DNA of 64,000 bases, from NCBI GenBank assembly GCA_040752115.1, contig JBFMFB010000005.1, positions 29,766-93,765 on the forward strand, given 5' to 3'. Under the pieces are notes generated by a model. The model was given only the letters and a program-made list of their open reading frames with translations, did not search any database and had not been told where the DNA came from. This document shows, piece by piece, positions 1-6,450 of this stretch; the stretch's first letter is position 1, and every line of letters starts with the position of its first letter. Source of the stretch: JBFMFB01 sp040752115 (GTDB lineage: Bacteria; Pseudomonadota; Gammaproteobacteria; Burkholderiales; Sulfuricellaceae). Both the position numbers and the translations under genes were made by a program.

Positions 1-543
1 TTCGGCAATCCGGGGCGTAGCTTCTACGCCAAGGAAATTGTCCGTTTTGCCGGTGTCGGCAGCGGTTCCGTTCAGCGCGAGTTGGAGAAGCTTGCCGGTG
101 TCGGTTTGCTGACCGTTACGCAGATCGGCAACCAGAAACACTATCAAGCGAATCGCGATGCCCCGATTTTCGAAGAGCTACGGGGCATCGTGCTCAAGAC
201 GTTCGGCTTGGCGGACGTGCTGCGCCAGGCACTGGCCACGCTTTCGAGGCGAATCAAGGTGGCGTTCGTCTATGGTTCGGTGGCGAAGGCGACTGACACG
301 GCAACAAGCGATATCGACCTGATGATTGTCTCGCCGAGTCTTTCCTATTCCGATGTGGTGGGCCATCTTGCTGATGCCGAAACGCTGCTCGGGCGCACGG
401 TGAACCCGACGCTCTACAAACCAGCCGATTTCGCGCGCAAGCTCGCTACGGATAATGCCTTCTTGAGCCGTGTGCTGGATCAGCCGAAGATTTTTTTGAT
501 TGGTACGGAAGATGACATCCCCAAACCTGGAAAACCTGGTTAA
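1..543 (+). CDS. HTH-nucleotidyltransferase (MNT-type), 5' partial
   Basis: The reading frame is open from base 1, so the true start lies outside the window. The first ~55 residues look like a winged-helix DNA-binding domain. They are followed by a minimal nucleotidyltransferase core: GSVAKA (about residue 92 of the visible part) and then SDIDLM with two acidic residues (about 104 and 106), the usual metal-binding pattern. Such HTH-fused MNT proteins are typically the antitoxin or modifying partner of a HEPN toxin, and a HEPN-like ORF overlaps the 3' end by 32 bp. The pairing is inference from order and overlap. Confidence 0.75.
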   Translation, partial: FGNPGRSFYAKEIVRFAGVGSGSVQRELEKLAGVGLLTVTQIGNQKHYQANRDAPIFEELRGIVLKTFGLADVLRQALATLSRRIKVAFVYGSVAKATDTATSDIDLMIVSPSLSYSDVVGHLADAETLLGRTVNPTLYKPADFARKLATDNAFLSRVLDQPKIFLIGTEDDIPKPGKPG

Positions 544-790
544 GGCCGGCAGCCTCAAGCAGGAGCCGGGCGACCAGAGAGAATTCGACGGTCTCGTGCG
601 CTCGGCCCGCGCGCGCTTGACCGATGCACACAACACGCAACTTTCCATCGAGAGCCGGTTTGATCTGGCATACAACGCGGCGCATGCCCTAGCCTTAGCG
701 GCGTTGCGCTGGCATGGTCATCGGTCCGACAAACGCTACACCGTGTTTCAGTGTGTGCCGCATACGCTGGGTCTTGGCCCGGAGGATTAA
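512..790 (+). pseudogene. HEPN-like partner protein, probably C-terminally truncated
   Basis: The ATG at 512 lies inside the end of the MNT gene. The 92-residue product contains the segment SRFDLAYNAAHALALAALRW, which I recognise from small HEPN-like proteins encoded beside MNT genes. It stops right after HTLGLGPED. I expect full-length relatives to continue for several tens of residues through the region carrying the RxxxxH ribonuclease motif, and no continuation is visible in any frame downstream. I therefore read it as truncated by a rearrangement and probably catalytically dead. An alternative is a genuinely short variant. Confidence 0.5.
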
Positions 791-969
791 ACGGGTCAGC
801 TTCGAATTGTTTTTGACAAGACCTCCGTACACCGTTCCATGATCCCCATATGTCCCAAAAAACTGCCCGGTGTTTCACCGCTACCGCTTGAGGCTTGGCC
901 TAATAACGCGATGCTGGGGGGCATGTTTGTAGAGTCACCCTTACACCCTTATGGGGAGGGGCTTTCGCT

Positions 970-986
970 ATTCGCGAAATGCGAAT
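970..986. promoter_or_regulatory. Inverted repeat, possible upstream operator
   Basis: ATTCGC-N5-GCGAAT, a perfect 6-bp-arm palindrome that also contains TTCGCGAA. The same core reappears in the larger palindrome at 1035-1068, so the two may be binding sites for one regulator, plausibly the HTH protein encoded next. The rest of 791-1077 holds no convincing gene. Confidence 0.4.
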
Positions 987-1034
987 GTGGCATTGTGCAT
1001 AGTTGGGCAGTACTTGAAATGCTGTTGAAAATAT

Positions 1035-1068
1035 AGTACTTTCGTATTTCGCGAAACACGAAAGTACT
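1035..1068. promoter_or_regulatory. 34-bp near-perfect palindrome (operator candidate)
   Basis: The outer arms are AGTACTTTCGT and ACGAAAGTACT (11 bp, perfect). The centre is the 10-bp palindrome TTTCGCGAAA, and only one base pair of the whole 34 bp is mismatched. It ends 9 bp before the start codon at 1078, so a bound protein would block transcription or translation start. This suits an autoregulated toxin-antitoxin operon. No T-run follows, so it is not an intrinsic terminator. Confidence 0.6.
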
Positions 1069-1077
1069 TGCTGGAGT

Positions 1078-1617
1078 TTGCCCATGCGCCGCCCTGTTAA
1101 TCGCCAACCGGCACTCAAGGCTCAGGATTTATACCTGCTGCTGGCTTTGCTCGCCAAGCGTGGCGAGGTATTGACCTATCCTGAGCTGGCGGCTTTTTCC
1201 GGGTTGTCCATGTCGGAGGTGCATGGCGCCCTGAAACGGGCGGAACAGGCTCGCTTGCTGGCGTTTGTGGATAAGCAGCCGCGCATCATCGTTCCGGCAT
1301 TCAAGGAGTTTTTGCTGCACGGTGCTCGCTATGCCTTCCCGGCGGCAAGGGGGGGGATGGTGGGGGGGATTCCCACGGCTTATGCCGCAGCGCCGCTCAA
1401 TGCCGAGATTGCGCCTTCGTCCGATCCGCCGCCGGTGTGGCCGCATACGGAGGGTAGTGCTCGCGGCATTGCGCTGATACCGCTTTATCCGAGTGCGCCC
1501 GCGGCGGCGCTGCGTAGCCCGGCGCTGTATGAGAATCTCGCCTTGTTCGATGCCTTGCGCATGGGTAATGCGCGAGAGCGCAATCTGGCCGCGAAGTTGT
1601 TCGAGAAGCGGTTTTGA
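1078..1617 (+). CDS. HTH protein paired with a nucleotidyltransferase (antitoxin-like)
   Basis: This 179-residue protein has an N-terminal winged-helix region (about residues 15-70: LLLALLAKRGEVLTYPELAA then a recognition-helix-like SMSEVHGALKRAEQ) and a C-terminal half ending in a conserved-looking LYENLALFDALRMGNARERN. Its stop overlaps the TTG start of the nucleotidyltransferase gene, so the pair is translationally coupled. It probably regulates its own operon through the palindromes just upstream. The coding sequence contains G8 (1349-1356) and G7 (1362-1368) runs separated by five bases, which could slip. The family is known to me only as an uncharacterised partner of such transferases. 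Confidence 0.6.
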   Translation: MPMRRPVNRQPALKAQDLYLLLALLAKRGEVLTYPELAAFSGLSMSEVHGALKRAEQARLLAFVDKQPRIIVPAFKEFLLHGARYAFPAARGGMVGGIPTAYAAAPLNAEIAPSSDPPPVWPHTEGSARGIALIPLYPSAPAAALRSPALYENLALFDALRMGNARERNLAAKLFEKRF

Positions 1618-2321
1618 ATCCGCGCGATCCCAACATCCAGATGGTGGAAGTGGTGGCGCAGGCACTAGGTGACCTGTGCGACGAATTGATATTCGTGGGT
1701 GGTTGCGCGGCGGGGATGTTGTGTAATTTGCCGAATGCATCGCCGCCCCGTGTGACGTATGACGTGGACGTCGTGGCCGAAGTGGCGGCGCTTGCGGCCT
1801 ATCATGCGCTGGAAGACCGTTTTGCGACTCGCGGTTTTATGCGCGATGTGTCACAGGAGGCGCCAATTTGCCGCTGGCGATTGGGTGAAGTGAAAGTTGA
1901 TCTGATGCCGACCGATGAGCGCATTCTGGGGTTTGCCAATCGCTGGTATCCGTTGGCGCTTGCCAGTGCATCGTGTGTCTTGTTGCCGAGCGGCAGGCAG
2001 ATCCGTCTGATTTCAGCACCGGCCTTTCTCGCGACGAAGTTGGAGGCTTTTGCTACGCGTGGAAATGGCGATCTGATGTCCAGCCATGATTTTGAGGACA
2101 TCATCAACGTGCTCGATGGCCGCGCCGGTATCGAGGCGGAGGTGGCCGCCGCTGATGCCGGGCTTGCGGACTATCTGGCGAGCCGCTTTCGCGAGATTGC
2201 GCGGCACCCGGATTTTGACAATACGCTGCCGGGACTGGTGACGTATGACGAGTTGCACGAAGACAGGATTCGTCGCGTGCGCGATCGGATAAATTCAATC
2301 ACGAACTTGGGTGAGAAATGA
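1614..2321 (+). CDS. Nucleotidyltransferase-fold protein (AbiEii-like toxin family)
   Basis: I take the TTG at 1614 as start because it overlaps the upstream stop and gives the N-terminus MNPRDPNIQMVE; an ATG at 1641 is the alternative. The 235-residue protein has the transferase signature FVGGCAAG (about residue 28) followed by TYDVDVVAEV, then LMPTDERILGF and a later KLEAF...HDFEDI segment. This is a layout seen in AbiEii/MNT-type proteins linked to abortive infection. The gene ends in an ATGA overlap with the start of the hsdM fragment, so the pair sits directly upstream of a restriction-modification gene. Confidence 0.6.
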   Translation: MNPRDPNIQMVEVVAQALGDLCDELIFVGGCAAGMLCNLPNASPPRVTYDVDVVAEVAALAAYHALEDRFATRGFMRDVSQEAPICRWRLGEVKVDLMPTDERILGFANRWYPLALASASCVLLPSGRQIRLISAPAFLATKLEAFATRGNGDLMSSHDFEDIINVLDGRAGIEAEVAAADAGLADYLASRFREIARHPDFDNTLPGLVTYDELHEDRIRRVRDRINSITNLGEK

Positions 2322-2781
2322 ACACCGCAACCATCGTCCAAAAACTCTGGAACTACTGCAACGTGCTGCGCGACGACGGGATGTCGTACGGTGACTATGT
2401 CGAGCAGTTGACCTATCTGTTGTTCCTCAAAATGGCCGACGAGCGCAGCAGGCCGCCCTACAACCAGGCAAGCCCGGTGCCAGCCGGCTATGACTGGCCC
2501 AGCCTGGTGAAGAAAGACGGCGACGAGTTGTTCGACCACTACCGCCACACCCTTGAGGCGCTGGGCAACCAGAAGGGCTTGCTCGGGCTGATCTTCAACA
2601 AGTCGCAGAACAAGTTCCAGGACCCGGCCAAGCTGCGGCGGCTGATCGTGGATTTGATCGACAGGGAAAACTGGTCGGTGATGAGCGCGGATGTGAAGGG
2701 TGATGCCTACGAAGGGCTGCTGGAGAAGAACGCGCAGGACACCAAGTCCGGCGCCGGCCAGTACTTCACGCCGCGCCCGGC
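2318..2781 (+). pseudogene. hsdM: hsdM 5' fragment (type I methyltransferase N-terminus)
   Basis: The first ~154 codons match the N-terminal HsdM region and the beginning of the methylase domain, ending at GAGQYFTPRP. After that the frame runs into unrelated sequence and stops at 2815, before the SAM-binding and NPPF catalytic motifs. The fragment is a diverged copy of the start of the full hsdM at 4788: the proteins are mostly identical, with differences clustered around residues 44-65, and about 130 bp (2512-2643 versus 4981-5112) look identical at DNA level. A functional methylase cannot be made from it. Confidence 0.9.
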
Positions 2782-2815
2782 ATCATGGTCGGCGACATGC
2801 TCGGCGTGCGCGTGA

Positions 2816-2940
2816 TTATGGTCAGCAGCAACACCAGCATCATCATGATCACCACCATGGCGATGATGATCACCACCGTGGTGATCATTGGTGTGATGAT
2901 GGTCCGGGATTGCCAGCGCGCCAAGCCAAGGGTTTAATAT
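2816..2940. repeat. Low-complexity ATC/CAC-rich patch with palindrome
   Basis: Directly after the hsdM fragment breaks off there is a run of ATCATC, GATGAT and CACCAC units. It encodes histidine/aspartate-rich strings on both strands and a hydrophobic Ile/Met/Val string in the third plus frame. It contains a perfect 23-nt palindrome at 2866-2888 (arms ATGATCACCAC and GTGGTGATCAT around one C). The His-rich reading resembles metal-binding tails, but no start, RBS or domain supports a gene. I regard it as junction debris. Confidence 0.5.
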
Positions 2941-2948
2941 TTGCTTAA

Positions 2949-3038
2949 TTTGCTCACCCAAAGTTTGCATAATTAATGAAATATAAACTTGCCTCTGGTT
3001 TATGAATGGTGCTATTTTGCAAACCATGGGTGAGCAAA
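2949..3038. promoter_or_regulatory. AbiE promoter region with long inverted repeats
   Basis: Two 21-bp arms (2949-2969 and 3018-3038) are inverted repeats of each other, matching at 19 of 21 positions and sharing GGGTGAGCAAA on the right arm. They bracket 48 bp of AT-rich DNA that should hold the promoter. The right arm covers the ATG at 3026. AbiEi antitoxins are known to bind inverted repeats around their own promoter and repress it cooperatively, so these are strong candidates for AbiEi sites. Confidence 0.7.
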
Positions 3039-3877
3039 AAACAGCAAAGATAAACCTTCTCCACGATTTGTTGGAGGAGGGGCTATTGGCACCGACCAGC
3101 TGGCTGGAGGAACAGGGCTATTCGCGCGCGCTGCTGTCAAAGTACGTCGAAAGCGGTTGGCTGACTTCACCTGCACGCGGGGTTTACCGCCGCCCAGGTC
3201 CTCCGCTCAAGTGGCAACATGTCGTGGCCAGTTTGCAAATGCTCGCAGGTAGTTATCTGCATGTCGGTGGGCGGACAGCGTTGGTCCAGCGCGGGTTGGG
3301 ACACTACGTCCGGATGAGCGGGCAGGAGACGATATTTCTGTATGGCCCGGAAGTGTTGCCGGCTTGGGTGAACAAGCTTGGCTTAAATGAGCGGTTTGCA
3401 GTACGAAACGATGCAATGTTTGGCAGCTTGCGTGCACGTCGGAACGAGCGGGGCGTACTGACTAATTTTCACGATGAGCCGCTCCAGCCTAAACAGTTGG
3501 CCGATTTCGGATTGCAGGAGATGACCTGGGGGACTTGGGATTGGCGTTTGCTGTATTCCACAGACGAGCGCGCCATGTTCGAGGTGCTGCAGGATGTTCC
3601 GACGCGGGAGTCAGTCTATGCGGCTGACGTGTTGATGCAAGGCTTGGTGAACCTGCGTCCGGCTCGCGTGATGTCGCTTCTCATGGCCTGCGGGAGCGTG
3701 AAGGTGAAGCGGCTTTTCCTGGCGCTGGCCGAACGCCATCAGCTTCAGTGGCTGGCGCATCTCGACTTGTCCAAGGTGGATCTGGGCAAGGGCAAGCGCA
3801 TGCTGGCACCTGGCGGAAAGCTGCATCCGAAATATCTCATCACGCTGCCGGCTGACCTTGATGATCACACCCGATAA
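3026..3877 (+). CDS. abiEi: AbiEi-family antitoxin / autoregulator
   Basis: This is the antitoxin of a type IV AbiE system, which counteracts the AbiEii nucleotidyltransferase without binding it and represses the operon. The 283-residue product has an N-terminal winged-helix part (INLLHDLLEEG...SRALLSKYVESGWL...RGVYRRPG) and a longer C-terminal AbiEi_3-type domain ending near LHPKYLITLP. I chose ATG 3026; an ATG at 3002 would add eight residues, and neither has a clear Shine-Dalgarno sequence. The gene overlaps abiEii by 17 bp. Confidence 0.85.
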   Translation: MGEQKTAKINLLHDLLEEGLLAPTSWLEEQGYSRALLSKYVESGWLTSPARGVYRRPGPPLKWQHVVASLQMLAGSYLHVGGRTALVQRGLGHYVRMSGQETIFLYGPEVLPAWVNKLGLNERFAVRNDAMFGSLRARRNERGVLTNFHDEPLQPKQLADFGLQEMTWGTWDWRLLYSTDERAMFEVLQDVPTRESVYAADVLMQGLVNLRPARVMSLLMACGSVKVKRLFLALAERHQLQWLAHLDLSKVDLGKGKRMLAPGGKLHPKYLITLPADLDDHTR

Positions 3878-4781
3878 CCCTTACTTTGCGCAGGTCCGGC
3901 TGCTAGTGGCCGTGCTGCCGATTGTCGCCAGGGAGCGATGTTTTGCGCTCAAGGGCGGGACGGCGATCAACCTGTTTGTGCGCGACATGCCGCGCTTGTC
4001 GGTGGATATCGATCTTGCATTTGTGCCGCTTGGCGACCGTGCATCGGCGCTGGAAGAGATCGATGCTGCGCTTGGCAGGATAAGCGAAGCGCTCGGGGGC
4101 CGACCGTATGGCTACCGCGTGAGTATTGGAAAGCGCCAGGACGGCAGTGTTTACGGGTTGCTGGTATCGGATCGTGCAGCGGAAATCAAGATTGAGGTGT
4201 CGCCGGTGTTGCGCGGCTCGGTGTATCCGGAGTCGATGAGACGAATCGTGGATCACGCGGAAGCAGGGTTTGGTTTTGCCGAGGTGCCTGTCGTTTCGTT
4301 TGCCGACCTGTATGCAGGTAAGATCGTAGCGGCGCTGGATCGCCAGCACCCGCGTGACCTGTTCGACGTGAAGCTGCTCCTGGCCGAGGAAGGGATCAGC
4401 GACGAGCTGTTCCGCGCATTCCTGGTGTATTTGATAAGCCACGACGGTTCCATCGCGCGAGTCCTTAATCCCACGCGCAGGCCGCTGGTGGATTTGTTCG
4501 AAAGGCAATTTGCGGGGATGACGGTTGAAGCCGTGACGGTCGACGAATTGGATCAGGCGCGTACCGATCTGATCGCAGCCCTGCACCAGCGGCTTGGTGA
4601 AAGCGAGAAGGCATTCCTGATGTCCTTCAAGCGTGGTGAGCCGAGTTGGGATTTGCTTGGGGTTGCGCATGCGGCGGATTTGCCGGCGGTGCGCTGGAAG
4701 CTGCAAAACCTTGCCCAGATGTCAGCAGACAAGCATCGTGAGGCGCTGGACAATCTGGAACGTGTATTGGGAAACATCTAG
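3861..4781 (+). CDS. abiEii: AbiEii-family nucleotidyltransferase toxin
   Basis: This 306-residue protein has the DNA-polymerase-beta-like motif: KGGTAIN (about residues 31-37), then SVDIDL with acidic residues at 49 and 51, followed by VSFADLYAGKIVAALDRQHPRD, the lysine/arginine-rich active-site segment typical of AbiEii. The toxin is bacteriostatic through nucleotide transfer to a cellular target and works in abortive phage infection. The start at 3861 is preferred over the TTG at 3858. The gene overlaps its antitoxin, and its stop is 6 bp before hsdM, so all three may share a transcript. Confidence 0.88.
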   Translation: MITPDNPYFAQVRLLVAVLPIVARERCFALKGGTAINLFVRDMPRLSVDIDLAFVPLGDRASALEEIDAALGRISEALGGRPYGYRVSIGKRQDGSVYGLLVSDRAAEIKIEVSPVLRGSVYPESMRRIVDHAEAGFGFAEVPVVSFADLYAGKIVAALDRQHPRDLFDVKLLLAEEGISDELFRAFLVYLISHDGSIARVLNPTRRPLVDLFERQFAGMTVEAVTVDELDQARTDLIAALHQRLGESEKAFLMSFKRGEPSWDLLGVAHAADLPAVRWKLQNLAQMSADKHREALDNLERVLGNI

Positions 4782-4787
4782 AAAAAA

Positions 4788-6371
4788 ATGAACACAGCCA
4801 CCATCGTCCAAAAACTCTGGAACTACTGCAATGTCCTGCGCGACGACGGGATGTCGTATGGCGACTACGTCGAACAGCTGACGTATTTACTGTTCCTCAA
4901 GATGGCCGACGAACGCACCAAGGCGCCCTATAAACAGGAAAGCCCGGTGCCCAAGAAGTGGTCTTGGCCGGAGCTGATCAAGAAAGACGGCGACGAGTTG
5001 TTCGACCACTACCGCCACACCCTTGAGGCGCTGGGCAACCAGAAGGGCTTGCTCGGGCTGATCTTCAACAAGTCGCAGAACAAGTTCCAGGACCCGGCCA
5101 AGCTGCGGCGGCTGGTGGTCGATCTCATCGACAGGGAACAATGGGTGTCGATGAGCGCCGACGTGAAGGGCGATGCCTACGAGGGCCTGCTGGAGAAGAA
5201 CGCGCAGGACACCAAGTCCGGCGCCGGCCAGTACTTCACCCCGCGTCCGCTGATTCAGGCCATCGTGGATGCGATGGCGCCCAGGCCAGGCGAGACCGTG
5301 TGCGACCCGGCGTGCGGCACAGGCGGTTTTCTGCTTGCGGCGCACGATTATGTGGTGAAGCACAACCCGCATCTCACCAAGGACCAGCGCAAGAAGCTCA
5401 AGGAGGAAACCTTCAAGGGCTGGGAGCTGGTGCAGGCCACCGCGCGGCTGTGCGCCATGAACATGCTGCTGCACGGCATCGGCAATCAAGATGACGAGCG
5501 TATTGAAGTTAAAGATGCGCTGGCCGCCGACCCAGGCGACCGCTTCGACCTGGTGCTCACCAATCCGCCCTTCGGCAAGAAAAGCAGCACCACCATCGTG
5601 GGCGAGGAGGGCAAGGTGAGCCGCGAGCGCGACATCGTTGAGCGCGGAGACTTCTGGACCACCACCTCGAACAAGCAGCTCAACTTCGTGCAGCACGTCA
5701 AAACCCTCTTGAAACAGAACGGCCGCGCCGCGGTGGTGGTGCCGGACAACGTGCTGTTCGAAGGCGGTGCCGGCGAAACGATACGCAGGAAATTGCTACA
5801 GGAGTGCGATGTCCACACCCTGCTGCGCCTGCCCACCGGCTTGTTCTACGCCCAGGGCGTGAAGGCGAACGTGCTGTTCTTCGACAAGAAGCCCGCCTCC
5901 GAGACCCCGTGGACCAAGAGGCTGTGGATCTACGATCTGCGCACCAACATGCACTTTACGCTCAAGACCAATCCTTTGAAGCGCGAGGACCTGGACGAAT
6001 TTGTGCAGTGCTATTTCGGCAGGAATGCCCCGGAGGGGAATCCCCCTCAGCCCCCCTTTGACAAGGGGGGAGCAAGTCGGCACGAGCGCAGGGCGACGTG
6101 GTACGACGAGGCGGCCGGCCCCTCTCCCCAAAGGGGCGAGGGGGGCAATGGAAGGTGGCGTGCCTACGACTACGACGAACTCATCAGCCGCGACAAGGCC
6201 AGCCTGGACATTTTCTGGCTGAAGGACGAATCGCTGTCGGAGTCCGACAATCTGCCCGCGCCGGAGGTGATCGCCGCCGAGATCGTCGAGGACCTCGAAG
6301 CGGCGCTGGAGCAGTTCCGGGAAATCGTTGCCGATATGGGCGCCGGAGAATTGGATACGGCCGGGCACTAA
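4788..6371 (+). CDS. hsdM: Type I restriction-modification methyltransferase subunit HsdM
   Basis: HsdM transfers a methyl group from SAM to adenine N6 at sites chosen by HsdS. The 527-residue protein has an HsdM_N region (about 8-130), SAM motif I DPACGTGGFL (about 172-181) and catalytic NPPF (259-262). About residues 414-453 do not look like HsdM: they are encoded by two G/C hairpin repeats inserted in frame, after which normal sequence (YDELISRDKASLDIFWLKDE) resumes. No hsdS or hsdR follows, because an Old Yellow Enzyme gene starts 80 bp downstream. It may be an orphan, or its partners may lie elsewhere. Confidence 0.9.
   Translation: MNTATIVQKLWNYCNVLRDDGMSYGDYVEQLTYLLFLKMADERTKAPYKQESPVPKKWSWPELIKKDGDELFDHYRHTLEALGNQKGLLGLIFNKSQNKFQDPAKLRRLVVDLIDREQWVSMSADVKGDAYEGLLEKNAQDTKSGAGQYFTPRPLIQAIVDAMAPRPGETVCDPACGTGGFLLAAHDYVVKHNPHLTKDQRKKLKEETFKGWELVQATARLCAMNMLLHGIGNQDDERIEVKDALAADPGDRFDLVLTNPPFGKKSSTTIVGEEGKVSRERDIVERGDFWTTTSNKQLNFVQHVKTLLKQNGRAAVVVPDNVLFEGGAGETIRRKLLQECDVHTLLRLPTGLFYAQGVKANVLFFDKKPASETPWTKRLWIYDLRTNMHFTLKTNPLKREDLDEFVQCYFGRNAPEGNPPQPPFDKGGASRHERRATWYDEAAGPSPQRGEGGNGRWRAYDYDELISRDKASLDIFWLKDESLSESDNLPAPEVIAAEIVEDLEAALEQFREIVADMGAGELDTAGH
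6027..6146. repeat. Hairpin repeat pair inserted in frame in hsdM
   Basis: There are two palindromes of an intergenic type: C6-TTTGACAA-G6 at 6051-6070, and CCCCTCTCCCC-AAA-GGGGCGAGGGG at 6119-6143. Similar hairpins are common between genes in many GC-rich bacteria, and a related one lies at 47790-47811. Here they add about 40 proline/glycine/arginine-rich residues to HsdM without breaking the frame. Confidence 0.7.
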
Positions 6372-6450
6372 CCCGGGGCGGCATGTTCAACGGCGCAGGA
6401 TAGGGCGCGTTCGTTTTTTGCAGAACCGAAAATCAAGAGAGGACATAGCC

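Noticed and set aside
839..1036. 65-codon ORF upstream of the HTH gene
   Set aside because: No ribosome-binding site or recognisable domain, and it runs through the palindromic control region.
2707..3027. Histidine-rich minus-strand ORF that looks like a metal-binding protein
   Set aside because: The His-rich part comes from the simple ATC/CAC repeat and the rest is antisense to hsdM; no start signal.
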